Assembly: GCA_048213135.1 (NCBI GenBank)
Contig: PS015023.1
Location: 112,314-176,313 of the forward strand
DNA: 64,000 nt
Reading direction: 5' to 3'
From: Reclinomonas americana ATCC 50394
Taxonomy: Eukaryota; Jakobida; Jakobea; Jakobida
Positions 11,701 through 24,102 of this stretch are shown one piece after another; within the stretch, counting starts at the first letter, position 1, and each line of letters opens with the position of its first letter. Made by a program: the position numbers and the translations under genes. The notes below the pieces were generated by a model. The model ran no database searches and was not told the origin of the DNA. It was given only the letters and a program-made list of their open reading frames with translations.

Positions 11701-14700
11701 CCACCTGCAGTTGCAGCTTCCGGGCTTGATCTTGCGCCGCAGCGGCCTTCACATGCAGAGCAGCGCGTTGATCTTTTTGCTCCTGGAGCTCCTCGAACGC
11801 TGCGTCCAGCTGCGCACGAGCCTCCACCAGATCGCGGTTCAGCTGCTCGCCACGTCGCTTTGCTGCATCGCTCTCCGCTTCGCACAGCTTCACTTGCTCT
11901 TGCAGCTGTTGGGCATGCGCACGCAGTGCGTCCATTTCCTCGTCTCGCATCGACTGCAATGGTGGCGACAGCAAGTCAGGAAGCGTACTACCTCCAGGAG
12001 GAGCTGAGATGAAACACGACGCAACATCGCCCTCGATAATCTCCTCCTCCACTTCCCCATCGCCAGCGCCACTGCTGTTGACAGAGTCGCCCACCACGGA
12101 ACTCTGCACACCGACAATCAGTGAATCAAGTCGTCGAGATGCAAATGGAGGATGACGAACCGGCAGTGTCGGTGCCCAAGTTTCCGTGGCCTTGGTCTGC
12201 CACACAGTTAGCATCGTGCACACTGGGTGATATCGCATCAGGGACTCTCACCGGTGACTCCACCACGTGCGACTGCGAGGGTGGAGACGACCACAGTGCA
12301 CGGCGAGCGGCGGCCGGAGCAGCGGTGGACGATGGCGAAGACGATGAGCCTCCTCTTGCTGACGGCGCCGCATGTCGCAGCTCGCTTCGTAGCGACGCGG
12401 TCAGGGCGATAAGACGATCATTCTCTGCGCGCACTCGGTCCAACTCCTCGCTCGCGTCGTGTCCCAGCTGCGAGATTAGAAGGGGGATGAATGCAAAGTC
12501 GCCGTGTCTCTCTACAGTAAGGCACATGTACACACCGACTCGGACAAGTCGGCGGCAGCAAGTTTGTCGGCCCTTGCGCGCTGGTAGTCACGCTCAGTGT
12601 TCGCACTCTGTAGCTGCTCCGCCATGACCTCGTTGCTCTTGACGGCAGCCTCCAATTTCTGCGACACACACGCACACTCAAATAATGAGCATGGGAGTGG
12701 ATTGCTTGCAAATGCATGGCACCTTCTGCGCACCTGGTGCACTTCGGCGACATACTCATCCTGCACGGCCTTGAGCTTCTCCATGGAGGACGCAATCAAG
12801 TCGCGCTCCTCCACCGCTGACTGCAGACGAGAGTGCATCACGAGACGCTCCGCTCGCCAGTCGGAGCCCTCTTGCCACGTCTCGCGTTCCAACTCGGCTC
12901 GCTGCACCTGGTGCTCCAGTGAACGGATGGTCGCAGTGTGCTCCTGTGTGTACACACCCATACAGCGTCAGAGTTCTGCACCTTTAGAGGCCATCGGGAA
13001 AGACAAACAACGCACCGCCTGCCGATCCTCGTTGATGCGCACAATCTCGTCGACCTTGTCGCACAAGTCGTTCTGCTGCCGCTCCGCATCCTCCAACTCG
13101 CGCTGCAGATCGGCGTTTTGTGCGCGCAATGATGCGATGACCTGCATGGGAGCCATGAGAAAATGCACAAATCACGAGAGAGGTCGATGGCAAATGCGAG
13201 CGAACCTCTTCTGCGGCCACCAAGTCGCGCTTGGTGACAATCGAAGTGCGCCTGTACTCCTCACACTCACTCCGCAGTGCATCAGCCTCTTCCTGCAACG
13301 TGGAAGCCGTTTGTTCGACTGTGCGCAGGCGCGCAAGTTCAATCTCCAAGTCGCCCCGCACAGCCTCCAACTCGTCCTTGTCACGCTGTGGTGGTGCTCC
13401 CACAGTGAGAACGACGCACGATAGATTGTTAATACTCGCTCGACCCAACCTGCAGTCGAGTGTTCTCAAATGAGCGACGCGATGACTCCTCATGCGACTT
13501 GTCGGTGACGCGCTGCAGCGAGGTCGACAGTTCGGCATTGGTCTCGCGCAATTGCGTGTTCTCCGCCCGCAGAACAGCCAGCTTCTCGGTGGCCGACTGC
13601 GCCGCCTCCTGTTGCCGACGAAGCTGATCGGCGAGGCGCTCATTTTCCGACTTGAGCCGCGGCACGTCGGCTTCTGCCGAGCTCAGGTGCAGTTGCAGAT
13701 TGGCCAGCTGCGAGAACCAAAGTAAGAAATCGAACTCTCCTTTGTTGCCCTCCTTCTCCCACCCCTCCGCCACACCTGACTGGCCATCTCTGCCGTCTTT
13801 TGCGTGCGCTCCATCAGCGCATCGCGAGCTTGATCCAGTTCACCACACAATTCGTCCTCGCGCTCTGACACGGCGCGCAACTGCTCCGCCAGCTGCTCCA
13901 GTTGCTGCTGCTGCACGGCCGACTGACGGTGTGCCTTGTCGAGCTCACGACACGCTGGAAACACAAAGTGCATCCATGAGGACATGGCGTGATTGGAAGC
14001 ACCATTGATTCGCTCACCAGAAGCCCGCGAGTCCTCAATCGCATCGCTTGTCTCGCGCGCCGTCTCCAGATCGGCTTGCAGTTGGGCCGCACGACGCGCT
14101 GCATCCAGTGAGTCGTTGCGCACATTCTCCAGTTCCTGCGACTGCGCGCGCAGCTCGTCCATGGCCGCATCACGCTGCGCTTGCAGGTTGCGCTGGACAG
14201 CTTGCGACCTAGCGAGTTGCTCCTCGACACCAGCCAGAGTCTCGCGCAGAGCCGCCTCTTCGGCCTGCGCTTGTGCAAGTTCATGGGTGGCCTCGGCCAG
14301 CGCTCGTCGGTCGGCGTCTACACAATTGCACACATTGGCGGCGAGGATACGCAACATCTACACTTGTTGGGAGACTGCGCACCGTGTTGTTCCTGCTGCA
14401 TGGCCTGCGCCTGCTGCGCCACCTCCAGAGAACGGGTCAGCGACGACACTTGGGTGTTGGTTTGGAACGCATCGCGTCGCGCCTCGTCCAGCTCACTCTG
14501 CAGGTGCTCGACCTCCTTGGCACGCGCACCGCACTGCCAACACCATGCGGCTGAGAAGAGTATGTGAGAAAGAGCAGATTCAGTAACACACACATACCTC
14601 CCTGTCGAGACGCTCGGCAGCCGCACGCTGCGTGTTCAGTTCTTCCTCCAACGCCTGCAGTCGATCGGCGGCCAGTTGCAGATCGGCTTGCAGATCACCT

Positions 14701-17700
14701 TCGCGACGGCGCATGTCTTCGGCCTGTACATGCGACTTGAGCTCACAGAGTGAGATACGAACACACACAAAAAAAGTCACTGCAGCGCACCGCTTGAATG
14801 GCGGTACTGGCCTTCAACTTCCACTGCTCCACCGCCTCGTTGTTGACGGCGACGCTCTCCTCCAGACGCGCAATGGCAGACTCAAGGTCGCGACACCGTG
14901 CTTTCCACTGCGCCGTCTCTATCCCACATAATCGCAACATGAGATCATCACGGTCACAAGCGTGCACATTCCCCATCTAGGCGGCGTACCAGCTGCGCGG
15001 CGCTCCAACTCGCCAGCCGAAGTGTTCTTTGTGTGCTCCAGGGCACGCTCCAAACTCTCGCACTCCTCCTGCAGCTGCTGCTTGGCGCGCTCCGTTTCCT
15101 GCATCCTGCGTGGCGATTGTCAACCTTGAGCAGCAGTTGTTGTGATGAACGCACACAGTCACGCAACTTGGCGCACTCCTGCTGATACACCGTCTTCACG
15201 TCGCCCAATTCCGCCGCACGCTGCGCAGCCTCGTTTCGTGCACGGTCGCAGTCGCGTTGGAGAGCCTGTATCGGAGGGGATGAGAGAGTGGTGCGTGCCA
15301 CATTCCAACGCAAATGCATACCTGGTTGCGCGAGAGCACCATCTCCAATTGCTCATGCGCCTGCTGCAACTCGTCGTGCAACTGACCAATCTCCTGCTTG
15401 GCCACATCGCACACGGAGAGCAGCTTCGAGCGATCACTCTCTGCCTGCTCCAGCGACTGCTGCAACTCTTCCGCTCTCCTCGCCAGCCGCTCGTTGGCCG
15501 CGCGCAACTCTGTCGACGCGCTATGAGTGAGCTAACGAGCAAGAGAGAGGGAGGGCTCATGAAGACAAACCTCGAGAGTCGTCATCCGGTGCTCCGCGGC
15601 TGCGCGGCAAGTCGGCCACCGGGTGTGTACTGCTGAATACTTGCGAAGGTGGCGATGGAGTGGCCGACTTGGCCAGTGACGAGGTTCGCGGACCTCTCGA
15701 GCTTCCCATGTGGTCGTGCTCGGTGCTGACGGGCGAACCGCGAATCGACGACGACACTGATCGACGACGACTGCCACCCGGCGCAGTGTTGCCATTCGCC
15801 ACCGAGGCAAATGGTGGTCCTTGTGTCGCCTGATCGGTGGTCGTCGGCGCCGGGGAACTCTGCTCGTACAGGGGAGTGGTTCCGCCGGCGACACCCGACG
15901 AGAGCCGCGGCGGTGGGACTGCACGTGAGGGTGACGTACGCTGGGCCGTGCTGGTCGGCCGCAGGTCTGATCGGCCGACCGGAGTTGACAATGTGGAAGA
16001 TGACAGCGGCGGCTGTGTCACATGTAAGTAAGAGTGGCACACCAATCTCGGAGTCGGTCACATCACAAACCCGACTGCGTCCGAGTGCGGCAGACGAGCT
16101 CAAATCAGGTGCAGCGGCATCGGTCGCTTGCTGCTGTGGAAACAGTTCTCGCCGCACTTGGTCGGCCTCTGAGGGACCACCCGCAACACCGTTGGCGGTG
16201 CTAGAACGCGAGGAGGCGAGCTGTGAGAGGGCGCGGGGTGGTGACACGCGCTGTGGAGTTGGTCTGCGAGGAGGCACGGCGAGTGGTGGCGAGTATTGCA
16301 CCGGCGCTTGCAGAGGTTCGTCGTCTGGCTCATCGCCGTCGTGATCGCCAGCAGCTGTGCGCGCGAGGGGTGGTGAACGAGCGTGGAAGCTGCAGTGGTC
16401 GGCGAGGCTGCATCTTACCGAGTGTGGTCAGCAAGTTGAGACAGCGCGAAGCACGTTGTTTGATGTGCCGATCGTGGTGCTCGGTCAGATCACGCAGATG
16501 CCTCACTGTGCCGAGTCGCTGCAGTGCCGGTACCGAGTTGCCCTCTGTGCGTGTGCGTGAGTGTGGGAGAAAAGAGCGCCCTCTCTGCAGCGAGACGCTT
16601 ACCAGAACACAGATGCTCCAACAACACCAGCAGTCGGAACACGACACTGTCGGCGACACGCTGTGCGTCGGCGAGCGTGTTGACCACGTACGTGCGACAT
16701 GCTTTCGCAAAGTCCGCGTCTGTGTGACGAGAGTGAGGACAACTCGCTGCGGTGGTTTTCATGGATTCGAACACACAGACGATCCCAACCAGCTCGATAC
16801 ACCTCCAGAAGCGTGCGCAGCGCCGCACCAGAGACAGGATTCGTCGGCGTCGGTTCGGTCACGTGCGTGGCCAACCGGTCGACCAGGGCATCCACGCCAC
16901 CGAGCTCCAGCAGTTGCGACGACAGGACGCTGTGACCTGCATTCGCCAGAAGGTCAGTGAAAGAGACAACACACACACACACAGAGAAAGACAGGGCATT
17001 CGCACCGGCACACAAGTGGCGAATAGCAAACGCGGCGCTGACCACAATCGACGGCGACGGCGATCGCAGGTAAAACACCAAACTCTTCAACACGCCCAGA
17101 TCGCCAAAGGCCTCCCGCACAATGCTGCTCTCTGCAATCGCACAAAAAGTCAGTCGCCTCCTCCCTCACTCGTGCGCGAATCGATCCCGGGAAACCCGAC
17201 CAGAACACAGCGCGCCAATGACATACATGACCGCCTCCGAGGCCTCGTCGCTGATATTCGAGGCCAAGAAGAGCGCCAGCGTGTGCACCTGATGCCCACC
17301 CATCTGCTTGCTCATCTCTGCCAGAGCGCGCTCCCGCAGAAACGTGGCATCATCGCCCGCCTCCTCCAGATCATCATCAGTGGTCACTGCATGAATTAGT
17401 GAGAGTTGAACGGATGGAAAACTGCATCATGATTGATTGGAGAGAATGCAACTGTGTTTGACGACGAATCCAAGCGCGATTGTGGCCAGAACGCGAACAG
17501 CGCGATTGTGATCGGCAATGCAGAGGACTAATGGAGGAATGCCGTGCTCGCGACACAGATGCACTGCGGCTGAGGCGCGTTCTGTTGTTGTTTCGTTGGC
17601 GAAGTGAGCGCGCGAAAGTTGACATGAAAGAGTGTGTGAGAGAAGGCGAACCTTTGCATAGTGAGGCCAGCTGCTGCACGCTGTCTTGTGCACTGGATTC

Positions 17701-17751
17701 GGTGAGTTGCGCCGAGCGGAGCTCTTGCAACAGACGCGCGATCTCGCCCAT
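8795..17751 (-). CDS. Large armadillo-repeat and coiled-coil protein
   Basis: One continuous chain of exons, each joined by GT-AG introns of about 60-80 nt, runs from MGEIARLLQELRSAQL (ATG at 17751) to LLAAKKK (stop at 8795). I estimate 2,300-2,500 residues. N-terminal part (about 16330-17750): helical repeats of armadillo type, such as IPPLVLCIADHNRAVRVLAT, MSKQMGGHQVHTLALFLASN and VLKSLVFYLRSPSPSIVVSA. A Ser/Pro-rich linker follows (about 15560-16330), then very long coiled coil (about 9200-15540) rich in Glu, Gln, Ala and Arg heptads, such as ELQQSLEQAESDRSKLL. The C-terminal tail (8795-9180) is Pro/Ser/Thr-rich with an acidic patch and ends in basic lysines. This layout suggests a cytoskeletal, centrosomal or tethering scaffold. 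I do not recognise a specific orthologue. It could be two genes, but no stop or start separates the ARM and coiled-coil parts. Confidence 0.7.
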
Positions 17752-18268
17752 TCGTTATTTGCGATCAATGCTTGACGTGGGACGTGTCCCGTTTCTCGAT
17801 GTCTGCAACCGAATGGCGTGGTGCAGCAAGGAATGCGGGAAATGGTAGTGTGAAGAGTGGAGGTGTGGGTAGCGGAGGCGCGCTATGAAACGTGACGGAA
17901 GACATGAGTTCTCGTGTGTCCTGCGAGTTGCATTGATTTGTGGAGCGACTCGCATCCCTTGCACTTCTTTTCTTGTGTCGTCGATGCAGAATGCAATGTG
18001 AATGGGAGAGCGTGTGTGTATATTCATTGATCTTTTTGAATGTGTGACTTGAGTGTTGGGAATTTTATTTGAATTTCTCTCTCATCTCTTCACAATTCAC
18101 ACTCGCACAGCGTTTCCAGGTTGCCATCACAGATCAGTTTTCTCTTGCCGTCCGTAACGCAAGTATCCCTGTTCCTTGAACTGCGCTGCTTCTCACTCGA
18201 CGTCGTGGACAGTTCAATCGACGTCGTGCCACGTCACTGACTGTCCTTGTGTGTGATTGTGTTGGAGA
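17752..18268. promoter_or_regulatory. Divergent intergenic region (bidirectional promoter)
   Basis: 517 nt separate the starts of the coiled-coil gene (-) and the PH-domain gene (+). The region is noticeably more AT-rich than its surroundings (about 17990-18090) and has no convincing ORF. It presumably holds both promoters and 5' UTRs. No TATA box is obvious. Confidence 0.45.
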
Positions 18269-20740
18269 ATGGAGGGCTACATCAAGTGCGGATCGATCGG
18301 TGAGTCACACGCACAGAGAGAGAGAGAGAGCACACCCACACACTTGCATTATATGTGTGTGTGCGTGGTGAGAGAGCGGAGGTGTCTGTGCGAGATGCCC
18401 ATGTTCTCCGACACTCACAGGTGCGCCCGTGGAGAACTTGTATGTGTCGCTGAAGGTACGCACAGAGGAGAGCAATGCGCGCTTTACACTGTGTGAGAGA
18501 GAGCATCGAGGGAGACTTATGACTGTGTGTGCGCAGGGCTTCAAGATCTATCTGTATCGCGAGCGCAACGCGACGCAGTACTTTGATGCAGTTGAGTGTG
18601 TGCTCGTGTTTGCGCATTTCACACACACCCACGCTCACTCTCTCACCACACACTCGCACACACAGGTGCTGCTCAAGGGCTTCCGAGTGTCGACGGGACG
18701 CACGGCGACTGAGTTCGACGTGGCCAATCCCATGACGGGTGTGGGGTACCAGTTGAGTGAGCGCACAAGAAAGACAGACTGAGGAAAGAAAGAGCGTGCG
18801 TGTGTGAGCGGGAGGGGGGCGGCGGAGAGAGAGAGAAGCAGACAGGAGCCATTGCCGCACTCGATGGAACCGCTCACACACGCGCACACACACACACGCG
18901 CACACACACACTCCGCGCGGAACAGGCTGTTAGAGAGGCTGCTGCACACTCGTACTTGGTGTCACACGCACGCGCACGGACAGAGAGCAAATGTGTGTGT
19001 GTGCGCGCGATGGTCATGCTCAACTCTCTCTCTCTTCCTTTTCGCAGCTTTGACGCATCGTCGGCCGACGAGCGGCAGCGATGGATTGATTCCATCATGG
19101 CGGTGCTGTCCATCATCTCCAAGATCCCCGACCGACCGGCGGCAGCAGGCGCGGCTGTGGCGGGCGGACAGATTTCGATACCACGCGACGCTCCGGCAGG
19201 TCCATCGGGCGCCGCCTCGCCGTCCTCCTCGCATGCGCTTCCGCCGGAGGCCGTGGGCAGTGGCGTGTTCTCACCACAACTCAACACGCTGGTGCTGCGC
19301 GATTACGATCACTTCTTCTCGTTTGAGTGCCCGGAGCACTGGGAGACCACGGTGGAGATGGCCGACGATGTGCAGGAGACGCACGATGCGTGCATTGTCA
19401 CGATGAAGGGTGCGTAGTGTCTCTGGCAATCGCTCTCTCTCTCTCTCTCTACTCCTTGCCCATCCACGGCTCACACCCTCTGGTGCTTCGTGGCGGTAGA
19501 CGAGCGTGAGATACCCGCGTTCTTCTTTGTCGACGCGATGGTGCAGGATGCCAGCGATCCGCAGGATGACTTCCCGCGCAGCATTGAGGCGCTGGTGGAG
19601 ATCTGCAACTCGATTGTGGATGAGGAGGGTGGGTCGGTGGCCAAGACGGCGCCAAGGCACGAGCAGGTTGGCGGTGTGCAGTTTACGCGCGTCGAGTACA
19701 CGGTGTCGGAGTTGCCGGACGAGGACGAGCAGAAGAAGCTGCAGTTCTGCTTCTGGTGTGGCTTCCGGTGAGTGGAGGAGTGCAGTCGCAGTGTGTACAG
19801 GAAGGGAGCTAAATGCCAGGCGAATGTGCACAGGGAGGGACGGGCATACCGCATTGGTTACAAGGCCGACAGCGAGGCGTACGAGACGCACTTGCGGGAG
19901 GCCGAAGCCATTCTCTCATCGTTTGCCTTTATCAACGATCCCCGCGCCTGGTCCAAGCCCGACGCACCCACACTCGAGACCGTGTCAAAGTATCGTTGCG
20001 TGGCGTAGTGCGGTCGCGGAATGCTTTTTTTGTTTTCTGTGTTTTCGCTGACGCGTATAAACAGGCCTGTCGGGAAGCGTGCGGTACATTAACCGGAACC
20101 AGGGTTTCACACTCATGGCGCCCACCAACTTTGGCAACTCCACATGGCGAACGTCATTTGTGGTGCGTTTCGATTTCCCTTTTTTTATCCTCCCCTGCAT
20201 TGTTGTTGACTCACCCTCTGCTCGTACAGGCACCACTTCTCGTCAGCTTCCACGTCATTGTGCCCGACACGGTGGATCCCGACGACCGATTGGTGATCGC
20301 CAACGTGCAGGTGTTGCGCGAGGACATTGGAGAGGCGGAGGATGCACAGTCGCCACTGTCGGATCCCGATGCGTACGCACAAACGTCACGAGACGGCATT
20401 CTGGCCCTCGGCAACGATAAGATTCAGGCGGAGGGACACGACATTGAACGATGCCGTGTGGGCCCGTACGACGCCCGCAAGTTCCTCACCGTGCTGCAGT
20501 ACTCGAACGAGAAGGGCGAGGTCACACGAGCACAATACCTGCTGACTTTTGTTGCGTCGCACGCAACCCACAAATGCGTGCACATGCACGCACATGCACT
20601 GAACTTCTGTTGGGATGCAGACTTTGATCCGCGGCGGATCGGCGTGGATTATCCAGTTCTCCAGCACCGAGAAGGAGGCAATGGACGACTACTTGCCGGT
20701 GGTGGCGAACTTTGTACTGCCATCTTTCCACTTGCTGTAA
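18269..20740 (+). CDS. PH-domain protein with a conserved C-terminal alpha/beta region
   Basis: Exons include 18269-18299, 18421-18455, 18537-18590, about 18666-18744, 19048-19409, 19500 to about 19769, about 19801-19994, and further exons to the stop at 20738. The N-terminus MEGYIKCGSIGAPVENLYV, then GFKIYLYRERNATQYFDA and ADERQRWIDSIMAVL with its invariant Trp in the last helix, form a pleckstrin-homology domain (about residues 1-100). A Gly/Ala/Ser/Pro linker follows. The rest contains several mixed alpha/beta blocks (FFFVDAMVQDASDPQDDFPR, VQFTRVEYTVSELPDEDEQ, NQGFTLMAPTNFGNSTWRTS, VSFHVIVPDTVDPDDRLVIA) and ends VVANFVLPSFHLL. The MAPTNF, ILALGNDKI and STEKEAMDDYL segments recall the PsbP/Mog1-like fold, but that is only a resemblance. 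The likely site is the membrane-cytosol interface through phosphoinositide binding. Confidence 0.75.
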
Positions 20741-20753
20741 TCGTTGTCTGTCT

Positions 20754-20801
<48 letters not shown>

Positions 20802-21114
20802 GTGTTTCCCTCTCTATCTTTCCGTCTCCCTCCGGTGATTATGCCATCCACTTTCTCTCCTGCTTTTTCTCCTTGTTTCCATGCGACGGCGCGCCGGTGT
20901 GTCTGGTGCAATCGCCTCTCTCTCTCCCTCCACAATGTGTGTGTATGACTGATTGTTTTTTCCCTTGTGTTTCCGCACTGCCGTGTTTTTACTGCACGAC
21001 ATGCATGGCTTTTGAGAGGAGGAAATAGGGGAGAGCAGCTGCCAGTAAACTCGAGTGTCGTCGCTTGGTGTACTTCATTGTCCTGCTTTGTCATTGTCAT
21101 CTTTACAAAGGAGA
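20741..21114. other. Intergenic spacer between co-directional genes
   Basis: 374 nt with the TG repeat, pyrimidine-rich stretches and no supported ORF. It holds the 3' end of the PH-domain gene and the promoter or 5' UTR of the release-factor gene. Confidence 0.5.
20755..20806 (+). repeat. (TG)n microsatellite
   Basis: A near-pure TG dinucleotide tract lies just 3' of the PH-domain gene stop, in its 3' UTR or the spacer. It is followed by CT-rich sequence to about 20870. Confidence 0.95.
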
Positions 21115-21882
21115 ATGCGCTGGCTTGTGTCACTATCTGCTCGCCTCCCAACAACGCCTGTGCGATGGTTTGTCTCGCGCGCCAAGCTCAACCGACTCGC
21201 CGAGGAAGCAGCCGCACTGCGCGCTCTCACCGACAATCACCAGTCACCAATGCATGTCGACAACGAGGAGGCAGAGGCAGAGGAGGAGGATGCAAGCAGT
21301 GACTTTGCAGAGAGCGATGCTGCTGAGTGGAGTGAGGACACAGCACACGCGACAAGGGTCAGTGTGCACACACGCAAAGAGACAAGTCTCCTCTTGTCTC
21401 ATCCCTGTTACACAGGAGTCTCTGATCGCCGACAGTCAAGTCGATCGTGCACGCCTAATGTCACTCGTCAGGCGCGATGCTGTCACGGGAGCAGTGGTGG
21501 TTCTCGATGAGGAGGTCGCAGAGAGCTTCATTCGCGGGTCGGGTCGAGGCGGGCAAAAGATCAACAAGACCAACTCGTGTGTCGTTCTCAAGCACAAGCC
21601 GACGGGCCTGGTGGTGCGACACGTGCTCGTGTAACATCTCACGTGGAAGGAGTCTCATGGGCTGTTGTCGCGCAGGTCAAGTGTCAGGAGACGCGATCGC
21701 GACATGCAAACCGGCAGATCGCTCGGCGACGACTGGTGGAGACGCTGGATCAACTGGTTGAGGGTCCACTGTTCCAGCGCGATGAGGGCAAGCGTTTGGC
21801 ACGGGCGAAACAGAAGCGTCGGCGCATGCGACGATCGTCGTCGTCGGTCGCCGTCGATCAGCACGATGAGGACAAGGAGTAA
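21115..21882 (+). CDS. MTRFR: Mitochondrial GGQ release-factor-like protein (mtRF-R / C12orf65 type)
   Basis: Exons are 21115-21357, 21416-21613 and 21676-21882, about 215 residues with phases agreeing. The N-terminus MRWLVSLSARLPTTPVRW is Arg-rich and amphipathic, a likely mitochondrial presequence. It is followed by an acidic low-complexity stretch. Domain 3 of class I release factors is present with the GGQ motif in IRGSGRGGQKINKTNSCVVL, then HKPTGLVVKCQETRSRHANR and a basic C-terminal tail (RAKQKRRRMRR). There is no codon-recognition domain, so this is the mtRF-R/ICT1-like class that rescues stalled mitoribosomes by hydrolysing peptidyl-tRNA. The VVKCQETRSR context and the basic tail fit C12orf65/mtRF-R. 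The exon 2 donor (GTGCGA) was chosen because it restores the conserved TGLVVKCQ. Confidence 0.88.
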
Positions 21883-21956
21883 GCAGTACGTAGTAACAAT
21901 CTTGTTTATTGGTGTGTCTCTTTGTTTTTAGCCGTGCCTGCCCGAGGAGGCCGTGC

Positions 21957-22855
21957 TCAGTGCGATGTCCACTTGACCTGTGTGCGAGGAGATTGTGAGG
22001 GACACAGAACAAACAGGGTTGCCGACAGACAAAAAAACCGCACTCACCGACGTGAGGTCTATGCCCTGCTGCACCATCTCGTACAGCGGGCTCAGCTCGC
22101 GCAGCTTGGTGACGGCCTCGTAGCACAGCTCGATGGCGTGATCGACCTCTTGTTCGGTGGTGAAGCGACCAATGCCGATACGCAGCGAGGTGTGCGCCAA
22201 GTCCTCCTGCGCGGTGTTTGTGATGAGAACACAGCCACTGCCTCTCTTTTTGTGTTCCACTCTCACCTTGACGCCCAGCGCTCTCAACACGTACGACGGC
22301 TCCAGCGACGCCGAAGTGCACGCGCTGCCCGACGACACCGCGATGCTGTTCAACGCCATCAGCAAGCTCTCGCCCTCCACGTACGGGAAGGAGACATTGA
22401 GGTTGCCGTGGTAGCGCGACTCCAGATCGCCGTTGAGCACAATGTCGGGAATGCGCTTGCGCAGGCCGTCCATCAAACGCTTCGACAGGCGAAGTACGTA
22501 CGCCATGTCGCGCGGCAATTCCTCCCTGGCGACGCGGCACGCCTCGCCGAAACCCACGCAGAGAGGAGTCGGGAGCGTTCCGGAGCGCATGCCTGCACAA
22601 AAACTCCGATTAGCAACGAGGAACGAGCAGCGTGGAGGGATAGTACGCACCGCGCTCCTGCCCGCCACCAGAGATGATTGCTTCGAGACGAACACGACGC
22701 GGCTTTCGTCGCAAGTAGAGCGCCCCGATGCCCTTTGGTCCGTACAGCTTGTGGCCCGAGATCGACATGAGATCCACACCCAACTCGTCGACATTCACCG
22801 GCACCTGCACGCCCACTGTCAGTCGTCCGCAAATTTGGCGGGTGAGCTGCCTCTG

Positions 22856-22912
<57 letters not shown>

Positions 22913-24014
22913 ACACACACACACCTTGCCCACAGCCTGCGCCGCATCCGTGTGCAAGAAGACATCGTGGCGCCGGCACACGTCACTGATGGCCTTGATA
23001 GGCTGCAGCACACCAATCTCATTGTTGACCATCATCACCGACACCAGCAGCGTCTGGCCGGGACGAATGGCGGCCTCCAGCTCCTGCAAATCAACCAATC
23101 CGTTCGGCTTCACCGGCAAGTACGTAATCTCCGCACCCTCCAAGTTGAGCTGTCGGCACGAGTCAAGCACACACTTGTGCTCCTGCGCACAGAGGTGAGG
23201 CCCTTCAGAAACAAAGACGCAGCACTGGCAATGACTCCACGCTCGCACCGTCTGCGTGGTAATAATGTGATTCTTCTTCTTGTGATAGAAGCGCCAGAGG
23301 CCCTTGATGGCCAGGTTGTTGGACTCGGTGGCACCCGACGTGAAGACCACCTCCTTTGCGTTGGCGCCAATCAACTCCGCCACATGCTACACTCACACAC
23401 ACAGACGAAGTGCGTCAGCACCACCATCGGAGTTTTCTGCGCGGTACATGCGACAACACAAAGGAAGACCTGTCGTGCAGTCTCCACTGCCTCCTCTGAC
23501 TCGAAGCCATACATGTGACTGCGTGAGTGCGGGTTCCCGTACAGCTCAGTGTAGTATGGAAGCATGGCGTCGAGCACGCGAGGATCCACAGGAGTGGTCG
23601 CCTGCACACCAATCCAACATTGACTCTCAGTCTCTCTCTCTTCTCACACTCTTGCACGCGCGTTGGGTATTACCTGCAAGTCGAGGTACACTGTGCGACT
23701 GGAGGGTCGCGTCACTCCACTGTCATCTGTGTGCAAGTGTGAGTGAGTGCATCAGTGTGTGTGTGTGACTGACGCACTCACACGCATGCATGCACGCACC
23801 AGTGTCAGGCTCTTCGTTGCTTGCATGTGTCGTCGCTGAGGAGGCAGTGGCGGAGAAGGAGCGCACACTCGCACGCACGAGCGACAGTCTGAGATGGCCA
23901 TAGAGGCGAGTGTGTGAGCGGAAAGAAGAGTGCACAGAGAGTGAGGGACGTGTGAGTGAGAGCAACGGTTAACGCTCACCGAGGTAGGTGGGGCAACCAC
24001 CGCTGCAACAACAT
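21957..24014 (-). CDS. NFS1: Cysteine desulfurase NFS1, mitochondrial
   Basis: Class V PLP aminotransferase that takes sulphur from cysteine for Fe-S cluster assembly with ISCU, ISD11 and frataxin. The start [12 protein letters not shown] (ATG at 24014) splices to [20 protein letters not shown], an evident mitochondrial presequence. Then follow [71 protein letters not shown] and [10 protein letters not shown]. The PLP lysine is in [17 protein letters not shown] (about 22748) and the active-site Cys in [17 protein letters not shown] (about 22320). The C-terminus VKWTSH is the family signature tail. There are about 9 introns; one contains a 68-nt CA repeat (22857-22924). Length and motifs are those of a full, functional enzyme. 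Confidence 0.95.
22857..22924 (+). repeat. (CA)n microsatellite in an NFS1 intron
   Basis: An almost uninterrupted AC/CA dinucleotide tract (TG on the coding strand) that fills most of one NFS1 intron. It ends in cgcacacgcac variants. Confidence 0.95.
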
Positions 24015-24102
24015 TGAGGAGAAACGAAACGCGAGCTTGGTGTCGCGAACAGGCGGTGGGACAGGCCTAATGCATGCAAAGAAACCACCTCTACCTCCGT
24101 CT

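Noticed and set aside
20755-20806. Protein-like Cys/Val runs from dinucleotide repeats here and at other CA/TG tracts
   Set aside because: CVCV, THTH and SLSL peptides are translations of microsatellites in introns and UTRs, not genes.
21677-22600. 307-residue open frame on the minus strand
   Set aside because: It is a shadow frame over NFS1 exons and introns; the NFS1 motifs read in another frame.
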